DNA from: Flavobacterium panacagri
GTDB taxonomy: Bacteria > Bacteroidota > Bacteroidia > Flavobacteriales > Flavobacteriaceae
Length of the DNA: 64,000 nucleotides
Reading direction: 5' to 3'
NCBI RefSeq assembly: GCF_030378165.1
Contig: NZ_CP119766.1
Coordinates: forward strand, 496,001-560,000
The position numbers and the translations under genes are program-made. Below, piece after piece: positions 1-8,359 of the stretch (its first letter is position 1; each line of letters begins with the position of its first letter). The notes beneath the pieces were generated by a model. That model worked only from the letters and a program-made list of their open reading frames with translations. It searched no databases and was not told where the DNA came from.

Positions 1-707
1 TTTTAATGCTGAAAGAAATTTTCAATAAACAGACTAAATGGCCTGTTATGAAAAGTCTAATTCTAAAAGAAATCGACGACCTTATTATTGATTCACTTGG
101 AATTGTTTGCTTCATTTCTTTTTTCATTGGAGGAGTTGTTGCTATTCAAACGGCCTTAAACTTAACTAATCCATTAATCCCAAAATATTTAATTGGTTTT
201 GCTACACGTCAATCTGTAATTTTAGAGTTTGCCCCTACTTTTATCTCGGTAATTATGGCCGGAAAAATGGGTTCTTATATTACTTCAAGTATTGGAACTA
301 TGCGAGTTACAGAACAAATTGATGCTTTAGAGGTTATGGGTGTTAATTCCTTAAACTATCTTGTTTTTCCTAAAATTGTAGCTTTACTAATGTATCCTTT
401 TGTAATTGGAATTAGTATGTTTTTAGGAATTTTTGGCGGATGGATGGCTTGCGCTTACGGAGGATTTTCAACTGGAGCAGATTTTATTATGGGAGCTCAG
501 AAAGACTTCATACCCTTTCATATTACATATGCCTTTATCAAAACTTTAATCTTTGCTATGTTATTGGCAACAATTCCATCTTTTCATGGCTACTACATGA
601 AAGGCGGTGCATTAGAGGTTGGTAAAGCAAGTACAATATCGTTCGTATGGACATCTGTTACTATTATCCTTCTAAATTATATATTAACTCAATTATTATT
701 AGGATAA
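1..707 (+). CDS. mlaE: MlaE-family ABC transporter permease (5' end outside window)
   Basis: Integral membrane permease of the MlaE family, which with an MlaF-type ATPase moves phospholipids between the membranes. The visible 233 residues contain several hydrophobic segments (around residues 30-55, 110-150, 170-195 and 215-233) and the family-typical stretch GKMGSYITSSIGTMRVTEQI, followed by a DALEVMG-like coupling motif. The first ATG is at base 6, but the codon before it is an open Leu codon and the family normally has a few more N-terminal residues. The true start therefore probably lies upstream of the window. The stop codon shares a base with the ATG of the ATPase gene (TAATG), so the two are translationally coupled. 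The family assignment is firm; the substrate is inferred. Confidence 0.9.
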   Translation, partial: LMLKEIFNKQTKWPVMKSLILKEIDDLIIDSLGIVCFISFFIGGVVAIQTALNLTNPLIPKYLIGFATRQSVILEFAPTFISVIMAGKMGSYITSSIGTMRVTEQIDALEVMGVNSLNYLVFPKIVALLMYPFVIGISMFLGIFGGWMACAYGGFSTGADFIMGAQKDFIPFHITYAFIKTLIFAMLLATIPSFHGYYMKGGALEVGKASTISFVWTSVTIILLNYILTQLLLG

Positions 708-1471
708 TGATAGAAGTAAAAAACATAGAAAAATCATTTGGCGACAGCAAAGTTTTAAAAGGCGTTTCGACGGTATTTGAAACTGGAAAAACCAACTTGA
801 TTATTGGACAAAGTGGATCTGGAAAAACAGTTTTATTAAAAACATTGTTAGGAATCCACACACCAGACTCAGGAACAATCGAATTTGACGGAAGAGTTTA
901 TTCTGACTTAGATAAAGATGAGAAACGCGAATTAAGAACTGAAATCGGAATGGTATTTCAAGGTTCTGCATTATTTGATTCGATGACGGTTGAAGAGAAT
1001 GTTGCTTTCCCTTTAAAAATGTTTACTAATAATAATAAAGCACAAATTAAAGAACGTGTTGATTTTGTTTTAGAAAGAGTAAACTTAGTTGAAGCACATA
1101 AAAAATTACCTTCAGAGATTTCGGGAGGTATGCAAAAACGTGTGGCGATTGCACGTGCAATTGTAAACAATCCAAAGTATTTATTTTGTGATGAACCAAA
1201 CTCTGGTCTTGACCCAAACACTTCAACTTTGATTGATAATTTGATACAGGAAATTACTCGAGAGTATAACATTACAACGGTAATCAATACTCACGATATG
1301 AACTCTGTTATGGAAATTGGTGAAAATATTGTTTTCCTAAAAAAAGGACTAAAAGCGTGGCAGGGAACTAAAGAAGAAATCTTTAAAACAGATAACGAAG
1401 CAATCGTAAAATTCGTTTACTCTTCTAACCTATTTAAGAAAGTACGTGAAGCTTATTTAAAAGGACTATAA
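707..1471 (+). CDS. mlaF: ABC transporter ATP-binding protein, MlaF-like
   Basis: ATPase partner of the preceding permease, 254 residues. Walker A is IIGQSGSGKTVLL near residue 32, the signature is SGGMQKRVAIARAI near residue 140, and Walker B is LFCDEPNSGLDP with the catalytic Glu. The SGGMQKR form of the signature is typical of MlaF proteins. An upstream in-frame ATG at 647 lies inside the permease gene. I chose the ATG at 707 because the protein then begins with the usual MIEVKNIEKSFG and overlaps the permease stop by one base. A strong hairpin terminator follows the gene. No MlaD-type substrate-binding gene is adjacent downstream. Confidence 0.92.
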   Translation: MIEVKNIEKSFGDSKVLKGVSTVFETGKTNLIIGQSGSGKTVLLKTLLGIHTPDSGTIEFDGRVYSDLDKDEKRELRTEIGMVFQGSALFDSMTVEENVAFPLKMFTNNNKAQIKERVDFVLERVNLVEAHKKLPSEISGGMQKRVAIARAIVNNPKYLFCDEPNSGLDPNTSTLIDNLIQEITREYNITTVINTHDMNSVMEIGENIVFLKKGLKAWQGTKEEIFKTDNEAIVKFVYSSNLFKKVREAYLKGL

Positions 1472-1490
1472 CAACTTTTAATTCAAATAC

Positions 1491-1538
1491 AAAAAATCCC
1501 AAATTCCAATCTAAACGACTTGGAATTTGGGATTTTTT
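1491..1538. terminator. Bidirectional terminator between mlaF and the SprT-like gene
   Basis: A perfect 18-bp inverted repeat (arms 1491-1508 and 1521-1538) with A-rich and T-rich outer ends separates two convergent genes. The run of T on either strand fits rho-independent termination in both directions. Confidence 0.85.
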
Positions 1539-1546
1539 ATTGGAAT

Positions 1547-2143
1547 TTAATGTAGTATTTCTACTTCCGCATTTGGATTAAAAAGGTAGGTTTTCCCAGA
1601 GCTTATTTCGATGCATTCAAAACGTTTTGTACGCACTGCAAGCTTCTTAAACACTTTACCGTTTTTGATTCTAAAAACACTTCCAAACGGAATTTCAAAG
1701 ACGTAACTTTTATCGTTGTCTGTATCAAATTGTTTTAATGCTAAAGACAAAGTTGTATCAGTATCACTGCTTGCTGAGGGATTCTTAAAATGTCTCGCCA
1801 GCAAAGGCAAAATCTGACTTGGAAATATTTCCGGTCTAATAAACGGAACCATCAAACGCTGAAAAGTAAACTTCCATTCATTTCCATGTGGCTTTATGTT
1901 TCGTCCAAACTTTTCAAAAGCTACTAAATGGGCGATTTCATGAATCAAAGTAATTAAAAATCGGTATTTATTCAAACTGGCATTAACCGTAATTTCGTGT
2001 TTTCCGCTTGGCCCGCGTCTATAATCGCCGTGACGCGTTTGTCGTTCGTTTACAATTTTCAAATGCACCTGATTGGCCACTATCAAATCAAAAACGGGTT
2101 TTACCGCATGTTCAGGAATATATTTAGCTAAAGTTTCGCTCAA
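1547..2143 (-). CDS. SprT-like zinc metalloprotease-domain protein (TTG start)
   Basis: 198 residues with the SprT-type zinc site HEIAH at residues 68-72 and a later His (about residue 86, in KPHGNEW) as probable third ligand. SprT-domain proteins include the DNA-protein crosslink protease SPRTN; the bacterial role is not established. The only usable start is TTG at 2141-2143: an in-frame TAA lies three codons upstream and the next Met is far downstream, after the zinc site. No signal peptide is visible, so it should be cytoplasmic. It is convergent with mlaF and shares its terminator. Confidence 0.8.
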   Translation of the reverse strand: MSETLAKYIPEHAVKPVFDLIVANQVHLKIVNERQTRHGDYRRGPSGKHEITVNASLNKYRFLITLIHEIAHLVAFEKFGRNIKPHGNEWKFTFQRLMVPFIRPEIFPSQILPLLARHFKNPSASSDTDTTLSLALKQFDTDNDKSYVFEIPFGSVFRIKNGKVFKKLAVRTKRFECIEISSGKTYLFNPNAEVEILH

Positions 2144-2203
2144 TTTGGGTTAAATGTTATTTATAAATGTGACAAAATTTGGAATTTAAATATTAGAACT
2201 TAA

Positions 2204-2881
2204 TTACGGATTCGTTGACGAAACCTCTAATACTTTTCCATTAAAATATTTATTTCCATTTAAAGTAAAATCATAAATATAAGTTGCCATTCCTTCAGCA
2301 GAAATTGGCGCTTGATAACCAGGGAAAGCTTCATTCAGCATTTCGGTCTGAACTGAACCTAAAGCTAGAACATTAAATGAAATGCCTTGTTCTTTATATT
2401 CTTCTGCTAATAATTCAGTCAAAGTAATAACAGCTCCTTTACTCGAACTATAAGCTGCTAAACCAGCAAATTTCAGACTTCCTCTTACTCCTCCAATGGA
2501 ACTGATTGTTACAACATGACTTCCTTTTTGTAAATACGGAAGACAGATTCTTGTCAGATTTGCAACAGCAAAAACATTGACTTTGTAAATACTTTCAAAA
2601 TCTGCCTGAGTAGTTTCTGCAAAAGGTTTCAAAAGTAAAGCTCCAGCATTATGAACCACTGCATCTACTTTTTTCCATGTTGAAGAAAGAAAACTTTCTA
2701 CTTCTATCAAAGCAGATTCATCTGCCAAATCAATAGACAGGCAAGTCACATTTTGATGCTCTAAAAGCGTTTTAGGTATTTTTCTCGAAATGGCTAAAAC
2801 CTGATTTCCTGCATTGGCAAACTGCAATGCTAATTCATAACCAATTCCTCTACTCGTTCCGGTAACAATAATATTTTTCAT
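2204..2881 (-). CDS. Short-chain dehydrogenase/reductase (SDR)
   Basis: 225-residue classical SDR with a Rossmann glycine motif TGTSRGIG (residues 7-14), an NAG motif near 78-80, a catalytic Ser near 127, and Tyr144/Lys148 in YSSSK. The substrate cannot be deduced. A Bacteroidetes -7 box TATTTTTG ends only four bases before the ATG, which would put the transcript start at or very near the start codon. Neighbours on the same strand (SprT-like, M28 peptidase) are unrelated in function. Confidence 0.88.
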   Translation of the reverse strand: MKNIIVTGTSRGIGYELALQFANAGNQVLAISRKIPKTLLEHQNVTCLSIDLADESALIEVESFLSSTWKKVDAVVHNAGALLLKPFAETTQADFESIYKVNVFAVANLTRICLPYLQKGSHVVTISSIGGVRGSLKFAGLAAYSSSKGAVITLTELLAEEYKEQGISFNVLALGSVQTEMLNEAFPGYQAPISAEGMATYIYDFTLNGNKYFNGKVLEVSSTNP

Positions 2882-2885
2882 GGAG

Positions 2886-2893
2886 CAAAAATA
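2886..2893 (-). promoter_or_regulatory. -7 promoter box TATTTTTG for the SDR gene
   Basis: On the minus strand TATTTTTG matches the Bacteroidetes -7 consensus TAnnTTTG. It is separated from the SDR ATG by CTCC only. No clear -33 TTTG is seen about 20 bases upstream, so the promoter call is moderate. Confidence 0.45.
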
Positions 2894-2916
2894 ATCAAAT
2901 GCTGTAAAACAGCCTC

Positions 2917-3888
2917 TTATTTATTCATGGTTATTTCTTGTGTCGAAGAAGTTGCAATTTTAGTAACCGCTGGCAATAATTCCTGCGTAAAAGCAGTAAT
3001 ATGCGGAATATCCATCAGCTTAAATTCATCTGAAACATGATGGTAGAAATCAAAGTTTTCAAAATCGAAAGTACTTATTGACTGGCATGGCTTTTTGAAT
3101 ACATCATAAAAGGAATAATTATCAGATCTGTAGAATAATTGATATTCTGCTTCTTTTGGTAAAAACCCTATCGTATTTTTTCCTGTGTATTCATTTATTT
3201 TTGATGCCATATTCGATTTATCAAAACCTGTAATATAAGCCAGATAATCTCTTTTCATTGGAACACCAATCATTTCAATATTCAATTGAGTGTATAGATT
3301 AAAGTTTTGATCTTTCAATTTCTGAACTAAACTTTTTGAACCTAACAATCCTTTTTCTTCTCCAGCGAAAAAGACAATTAAAATACTGCGTTTATTTGAT
3401 TTGGTTTCGCTGAAATATTTCCCCATCGCAGCAACAGAAGTTACGCCCGAAGCATCATCATTAGCTCCATTATTGATTTTATCCGCTTGGTCTTTTTTCT
3501 CAATCCCAATATGATCGTAATGCGCACTAAGCACTACAAATTCTTTTTTCAATTCCGGATCTGTTCCTTCAATTACTCCAACTATATTAAAAGCGGGACT
3601 TTTAAAATTTGTCAGCGTATCGCGATACGTTTTAAAGTAAGGTTTTATGTTATTCTTTTTTAGAAAATCTTCCAAAAACACTGCCGCTTTTTCAATTCCT
3701 TTAGTTCCGGTTTCACGCCCTTCCATTTCATCTGAAGAAAGGTATTTTAAGAAATCTGAAATCTCCGTTTCATTGACTTTATAAGTTACTTCAATTGGTT
3801 TTGAATTCCCTTCTTTTTCAGGAATTGTTGAAGTGCTCGATTTGCAGGCAAAGAAGATAAAAGGAAGTAAAAAGTATAGCTTTTTCAT
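2917..3888 (-). CDS. M28-family zinc aminopeptidase, lipoprotein
   Basis: About 323 residues from the ATG at 3888. An upstream in-frame start at 3960 would place 24 extra residues before a good signal peptide. The N-terminus MKKLYFLLPFIFFACKSS is a lipoprotein signal with the lipidated Cys at residue 15. The M28 zinc site is visible: SAHYDHIG (His, Asp nearby), NNGANDDASG (bridging Asp) and the FAGEEKGLLGS Glu pair. M28 enzymes remove N-terminal amino acids or act on similar peptides. Here it would be anchored in the envelope, facing the periplasm or cell surface. It may support protein use by this proteolytic group; the substrate is unknown. Confidence 0.85.
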   Translation of the reverse strand: MKKLYFLLPFIFFACKSSTSTIPEKEGNSKPIEVTYKVNETEISDFLKYLSSDEMEGRETGTKGIEKAAVFLEDFLKKNNIKPYFKTYRDTLTNFKSPAFNIVGVIEGTDPELKKEFVVLSAHYDHIGIEKKDQADKINNGANDDASGVTSVAAMGKYFSETKSNKRSILIVFFAGEEKGLLGSKSLVQKLKDQNFNLYTQLNIEMIGVPMKRDYLAYITGFDKSNMASKINEYTGKNTIGFLPKEAEYQLFYRSDNYSFYDVFKKPCQSISTFDFENFDFYHHVSDEFKLMDIPHITAFTQELLPAVTKIATSSTQEITMNK

Positions 3889-3960
3889 AATTGTTGGTTT
3901 TGAATTAGAAGGAAAATTTTCTTTAAAGTATAAACTTATGAAAAGTAAAAGAATATTCAT

Positions 3961-3997
3961 AAAAAAACCCTTCCAAACTAAAAGCCGAAAGGGTTTT
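3961..3997 (-). terminator. Terminator of the acyl-CoA dehydrogenase gene
   Basis: Arms aaaaccctt (3964-3972) and aagggtttt (3989-3997), with a T run on the minus strand. It lies just downstream of the acyl-CoA dehydrogenase stop codon. Confidence 0.75.
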
Positions 3998-4024
3998 CAA
4001 ATTCAAATCTATTGCAACCTAATT

Positions 4025-5167
4025 TTATCCAGCGATAACAGCTCTTGAAATTACGATTTTCTGAATTTCAGAAGTTCCTTCGTAAATCTGAGTGATTTTT
4101 GCGTCACGCATTAAACGCTCTACATGGTATTCTTTTACATAACCATTTCCACCATGAATCTGAACTGCTTCAACTGAAGTGTCCATTGCAATCTGCGAAG
4201 CAAATAATTTTGCCATTGCACCGCTCACATCGTAGTTTTTATGCTGGTCTTTATCCCAAGCCGCTTTCATGCATAAATGACGCGCTGCTTCAATATTAAC
4301 AGCCATATCAGCCAATTTAAAAGCAATTGCCTGATGATTGCATATTTCTGTTCCAAAAGCTTTGCGTTCTTTAGAATATTTCAAAGCTAATTCGTAAGCT
4401 CCAGATGCAATTCCCAATGCTTGAGAAGCAATTCCGATTCTTCCTCCAGCTAAAGTTTTCATGGCAAATTTAAATCCGAAACCATCTTCTCCAATTCTAT
4501 TTTCTTTGGGAACTTTTACATCAGTAAACATTAAAGAATGTGTATCAGAACCACGGATTCCCATTTTTTGTTCTTTTGGCCCAACAGCAAAACCTGGCAT
4601 ATCTTTAGTCATAATCAACGCGTTGATTCCTTTGTGCTTCAATTCTGGATGAGTTTGTGCAATTACTAAATATACTGATGCAGTATTTCCGTTTGTAATC
4701 CAGTTTTTAGTTCCATTTACTAAATAGTGATCTCCCATATCAACCGCCGTTGTTTTTTGAGAAGTTGCGTCACTTCCAGCTTCCGGCTCACTTAAACAGA
4801 AAGCACCGTGGATTTCTCCTGAAGCTAACCCTGGTAAATATTTTTGTTTTTGCTCTTCAGTTCCATATTCTTGTAATCCCCAGCATACTAATGAATTGTT
4901 TACAGACATTACTACCGAAGCCGAAGCATCAACTTTAGAAATCTCTTCCATTGCAATCACATAAGAAATCGCATCAAGACCACTTCCACCGTATTTAGGA
5001 TCCACCATCATTCCCATAAATCCGAGCTCTCCCATTTTTTTGACTTGCTCTGTTGGAAAAATTTGTTTTTCGTCACGTTCAATAACTCCCGGCAATAATT
5101 CATTCTGAGCAAAATCTCTTGCTGCCTGCTGAATCATCAAATGTTCTTCGGTAAGATTAAAATCCAT
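4025..5167 (-). CDS. Acyl-CoA dehydrogenase
   Basis: Flavin enzyme that oxidises acyl-CoA to enoyl-CoA in fatty-acid or branched-chain amino-acid breakdown, 380 residues. The start is taken at 5167 (MDFNLTEEHLMIQ), the family's usual N-terminus, rather than ten residues upstream. Visible signatures are GAFCLSEPEAGSDA (FAD/substrate site), WITNG, RIGIASQALG, and IYEGTSEIQ near the C-terminus, whose Glu is the usual catalytic base of short/medium-chain enzymes. It is monocistronic, with its own terminator. The exact chain length of the substrate cannot be read from sequence. Confidence 0.93.
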   Translation of the reverse strand: MDFNLTEEHLMIQQAARDFAQNELLPGVIERDEKQIFPTEQVKKMGELGFMGMMVDPKYGGSGLDAISYVIAMEEISKVDASASVVMSVNNSLVCWGLQEYGTEEQKQKYLPGLASGEIHGAFCLSEPEAGSDATSQKTTAVDMGDHYLVNGTKNWITNGNTASVYLVIAQTHPELKHKGINALIMTKDMPGFAVGPKEQKMGIRGSDTHSLMFTDVKVPKENRIGEDGFGFKFAMKTLAGGRIGIASQALGIASGAYELALKYSKERKAFGTEICNHQAIAFKLADMAVNIEAARHLCMKAAWDKDQHKNYDVSGAMAKLFASQIAMDTSVEAVQIHGGNGYVKEYHVERLMRDAKITQIYEGTSEIQKIVISRAVIAG

Positions 5168-5659
5168 AGTAGTATTCTTTAAAGTTTTTTCAACCAAATT
5201 TCAAACAGAATTTTAGTTGATGGTTTTTTATGTTTTTGTTTTTTTTTCAGTTCCTAAACTTTTCAGTTCAAAGACTTTCAAAGATACTTTTTAAATGTGT
5301 AATTTACAATGCATGCATACAAAATTAATAGATCAGCAAAGATAACGATAACGTTTTCGTAATTATTTATCTTTTTATTCAAATGAACATTAATCTTGCA
5401 ACAAATCTTGTAAAACTCTAGATAGATTTTCTCTCAATAAAATATTCAAAAAACTAAGAATATTGATGAATTTTTTAAGCCTAAAAGTTGAACAATTCTT
5501 AAAACGCGTAAAACTACGTAAAACAAGTCTTACTAATTTGATTACTAATGTAATACAAAAATTAAATGTAAATTTTACAGAAAAAAAACATTCTAAAAAT
5601 GAACCAAATATTAATAAATTAACATTATTTTTGACCAAAAAATAAATAATTGACAGAAC
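5168..5659. other. Intergenic region between divergent genes
   Basis: About 490 bases of very AT-rich sequence between the acyl-CoA dehydrogenase and the chalcone-isomerase-like gene. Two short overlapping frames in it (about 60 and 80 codons) have low-complexity Asn/Lys/Leu content and no homology I recognise, so I do not call them. A -7 box TATTTTTG (5635-5642) precedes the plus-strand gene. Confidence 0.6.
5635..5642 (+). promoter_or_regulatory. -7 promoter box TATTTTTG for the chalcone-isomerase-like gene
   Basis: Perfect TAnnTTTG match, 17 bases before the ATG at 5660. The -33 element is not convincing. Confidence 0.5.
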
Positions 5660-6235
5660 ATGAAAAAGATTTTACTACTCCTTACACTCCTTTTAATCCT
5701 CCCTTTTTATACCGTTTCAGCACAAACTCAAATTGAAGTTAATGGTGTAACTGTTCCTAGAAAAATAGATTTTCAAGGTAAAACTTTACAGCTAAATGGC
5801 GCTGGCGGAAGATCCAAAATGTGGTTGGAAGTTTATGTCCAAGCATTGTATTTATCGCAATTAACTCAGGATCCACAATTCATTATTGACAGTGATACAG
5901 AAATGGCAGTTAGAATCGAAATTACTTCTTCGATGGTTTCTTCTAACAAATTGACAAAAGCGATGAATACTGGTTTTGAAAAATCGGCTGGAGCAAATCT
6001 GGAACAATTACGTCCAAGAATTGAAGAGTTAAAAAATTTTCTAAGTGATCCGATTAAAGAAAAAGATGTGTTCATTTTAGCCTACAATCCGCTGGATCAA
6101 AATGTTTATATTTCTAAAAATGAAGTACTGAAAGGAAAAGTTGCTGGATTTGATTTCAAAAAAGCCTTATTCGGAATCTGGCTTTCAGATAAACCAGTTG
6201 ACGAAACTTTGAAAAAACACTTATTAGGACAATAA
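5660..6235 (+). CDS. Chalcone isomerase-like exported protein
   Basis: 191 residues with a Sec signal peptide (about residues 1-21, ending VSAQ) and a chalcone-isomerase fold signature: NGVTVPRKI, LQLNGAGGRSKMWLEVYVQALYL, and later a FKKALFGIWLSDKPVDETLK stretch. Bacterial members are small exported or periplasmic proteins of unknown role; there is no reason to expect flavonoid chemistry. It is monocistronic with a strong terminator. Confidence 0.85.
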   Translation: MKKILLLLTLLLILPFYTVSAQTQIEVNGVTVPRKIDFQGKTLQLNGAGGRSKMWLEVYVQALYLSQLTQDPQFIIDSDTEMAVRIEITSSMVSSNKLTKAMNTGFEKSAGANLEQLRPRIEELKNFLSDPIKEKDVFILAYNPLDQNVYISKNEVLKGKVAGFDFKKALFGIWLSDKPVDETLKKHLLGQ

Positions 6236-6257
6236 TTCTTAATTTTTTAAATATACC

Positions 6258-6292
6258 AAAAGCCGAAAACCAAATAGTTTTCGGCTTTTTCT
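6258..6292 (+). terminator. Terminator after the chalcone-isomerase-like gene
   Basis: Hairpin with arms aaaagccgaaaac and gttttcggctttt followed by a T-rich run. Confidence 0.85.
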
Positions 6293-6310
6293 TTTTGTTT
6301 ACTAAATTTG

Positions 6311-6352
6311 ATGCGAAATACATTATTCGCATTATTCTATTTTATACATTTA
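6311..6352 (+). promoter_or_regulatory. Putative promoter and small dyad upstream of the Glu/Leu-type dehydrogenase
   Basis: A 7-bp inverted repeat ATGCGAA-N8-TTCGCAT (6311-6332) lies just upstream of TACATTTA (6345-6352), a 7/8 match to the -7 consensus. The dyad sits where a -33 element or operator would be. Weak evidence. Confidence 0.3.
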
Positions 6353-6377
6353 CGCAAAATAAACATATCACAACAAA

Positions 6378-7604
6378 ATGAAAGATTTATTACAACAATT
6401 TGAAAACAAGGCACCTGAAATTGTTTTCAATTGGAAAGATTCAGAAACAGAAGCCGAAGGGTGGACAGTAATTAATTCACTTCGCGGAGGAGCTGCAGGT
6501 GGAGGAACAAGAATGAGAAAAGGTCTAGACATGAACGAAGTTTTGTCTCTAGCAAAAACTATGGAAGTTAAATTCTCTGTTTCAGGCCCAGCGATTGGCG
6601 GGGCTAAATCTGGAATAAATTTTGATCCGAATGATCCTCGCAAAAAAGGTGTTTTACAGCGTTGGTACAAAGCGGTTTCTCCCTTATTGAAAAGTTACTA
6701 TGGAACCGGAGGAGATTTAAATGTTGATGAAATCCATGAAGTAATCCCGATGACAGAAGAATGCGGTGTTTGGCATCCACAGGAAGGTGTTTTCAACGGA
6801 CATTTTAAACCAACCGAAGCTGATAAAATCAATAGAATTGGACAATTGCGTCAAGGTGTAATTAAGGTAATCGAAAATCCGAAATTCTCTCCAGACGTTA
6901 CCAGAAAATATACTGTGGCAGATATGATTACTGGTTTTGGTGTTGCTGAAGCAGTTCGTCATTTCTACGCAACTTACGGAGGAGAAATTAAAGGTAAAAA
7001 AGCAATTGTGCAAGGTTTTGGAAATGTTGGTTCTGCTGCTGCTTTTTACTTAGCCGAAATGGGCGCAAAAGTAATCGGAATTATTGATCGTGACGGAGGT
7101 TTAATTAAAGAAGAAGGTTTTTCGTTTGAGGAGATCAGAACGTTGTTTTTAAATAAAGACGGAAATAAATTAGTAGCCGATAATATGATTCCGTTTGAAG
7201 AAATCAATTCTAAAATCTGGACTATTGGTGCTGAAATTTTCACGCCTTGCGCTGCATCAAGATTAGTTACTCAAAACCAAATCGACAGCTTAATCGCAAA
7301 TGGCTTAGAAGTAATTTCATGTGGGGCGAATGTTCCTTTTGCTGATAAAGAAATTTTCTTTGGTTCTATTATGGAAGAAGTAGACCGCAAAGTAAGTTTG
7401 ATTCCAGACTTTATCTCAAACTGTGGAATGGCGAGAGTTTTCGCTTACTTCATGGAGAAAAAAGTGCAGATGACAGACGAGGCAATCTTTAACGATACTT
7501 CTGAAACTATTAAAAATGCAATTGTAAAAGCTCACGCTTTAAGTGCATCCAAAACAAATATCAGCGCAACTGCTTTTGAAATTGCATTGAAACAATTAGT
7601 GTAA
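6378..7604 (+). CDS. Glu/Leu/Phe/Val dehydrogenase family protein
   Basis: 408-residue NAD(P)-dependent amino-acid dehydrogenase that interconverts an amino acid and its 2-oxo acid plus ammonia. It shows the glycine-rich N-terminal segment LRGGAAGGGTRMRKG, the catalytic Lys in IGGAKSGINFDP, a GGDLNVDE segment carrying the likely catalytic Asp, and a Rossmann motif VQGFGNVGSAAA (about residues 216-227). The sequence is closer to leucine/phenylalanine-type than to classical hexameric glutamate dehydrogenases, but specificity is not decided. Monocistronic, with its own terminator. Confidence 0.88.
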   Translation: MKDLLQQFENKAPEIVFNWKDSETEAEGWTVINSLRGGAAGGGTRMRKGLDMNEVLSLAKTMEVKFSVSGPAIGGAKSGINFDPNDPRKKGVLQRWYKAVSPLLKSYYGTGGDLNVDEIHEVIPMTEECGVWHPQEGVFNGHFKPTEADKINRIGQLRQGVIKVIENPKFSPDVTRKYTVADMITGFGVAEAVRHFYATYGGEIKGKKAIVQGFGNVGSAAAFYLAEMGAKVIGIIDRDGGLIKEEGFSFEEIRTLFLNKDGNKLVADNMIPFEEINSKIWTIGAEIFTPCAASRLVTQNQIDSLIANGLEVISCGANVPFADKEIFFGSIMEEVDRKVSLIPDFISNCGMARVFAYFMEKKVQMTDEAIFNDTSETIKNAIVKAHALSASKTNISATAFEIALKQLV

Positions 7605-7624
7605 TTTTTATTATACTTTACTAT

Positions 7625-7658
7625 AAGCGAGCTGAATTATATTTGGCTCGCTTTTTTT
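7625..7658 (+). terminator. Terminator after the amino-acid dehydrogenase
   Basis: Arms aagcgagc (7625-7632) and gctcgctt (7646-7653) followed by a T7 run. Confidence 0.8.
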
Positions 7659-7668
7659 GTGTCGTAGA

Positions 7669-8245
7669 TTTTTTTAACGCAAAGCGCGCTAAGACATTTT
7701 AATTTGGAGCGTAAGCAATATCTAAATATTAAGTTCGCAAAGCTTTGTGCAGGCAATTCTTTGTGAACTTTTAATCTCAAAGATTTATTCAAAGTTTAAG
7801 GCAAATGAAACTTTGCGTTTCTTTGCGTAAATCTTAGCGAACTTTGTGGTAAACAACAAGCTGTTTTTTTTAACGCAAAGTACGCTAAGGCATTTTATTT
7901 GGAGTATAAGCAATATCTAAATATTAAGTTCGCAAAGCTTTGTGCAGGCAATTCTTTGTGAACTTTTAATCTCAAAGATTTATTCAAAGTTTAAGGCACA
8001 TGAAACTTTGCGTTTCTTTGCGTAAATCTTAGCGAACTTTGTGGTAAACAACAAGCTGTTTTTTTTAACGCAAAGTACGCTAAGACATTTTATTTGGAGT
8101 GTAAGCAATATCTAAATATTAAGTTCGCAAAGCTTTGTGCAGGCAATTCTTTGTGAACTTTTAATCTCAAAGATTTATTCAAAGTTTAAGGCAAATGAAA
8201 CTTTGCGTTTCTTTGCGTAAATCTTAGCGAACTTTGCGTTACAAT
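7669..8245. repeat. Three tandem copies of a ~195-bp structured repeat
   Basis: Three near-identical units begin at about 7669, 7865 and 8060 (periods 196 and 195), differing by only a few bases. Each unit opens with ttaacgcaaag.gcgctaag and closes with cttagcgaactttg(tg/cg)gtta, an imperfect inverted repeat. Inside are nested pairs such as aagttcgcaaag / ctttgtgaactt. No frame of useful length runs through it. The array fills most of the 755-base gap between the dehydrogenase and the TonB-like gene; a further half-motif (cttagcgtgctttgcggtt) follows at about 8261-8279. Confidence 0.9.
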
Positions 8246-8359
8246 TAAATTTAAAAAACTCTTAGCGTGCTTTGCGGTTAAATTCTCTCTTTCATTGTAA
8301 ACAATTTTTACTACTTTTAAACGTTTTTAAAATAATACATTTCAAAATTTACAATCATA

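Noticed and set aside
5390..5645. Two short frames (about 60 and 82 codons) before the chalcone-isomerase-like gene
   Set aside because: Opposite strands over the same AT-rich DNA, low-complexity, one overlapping the -7 box; no start-site support.
7669..8245. The tandem repeat array as a CRISPR locus
   Set aside because: Units are about 195 bases, adjacent without variable spacers, and no cas gene is near.
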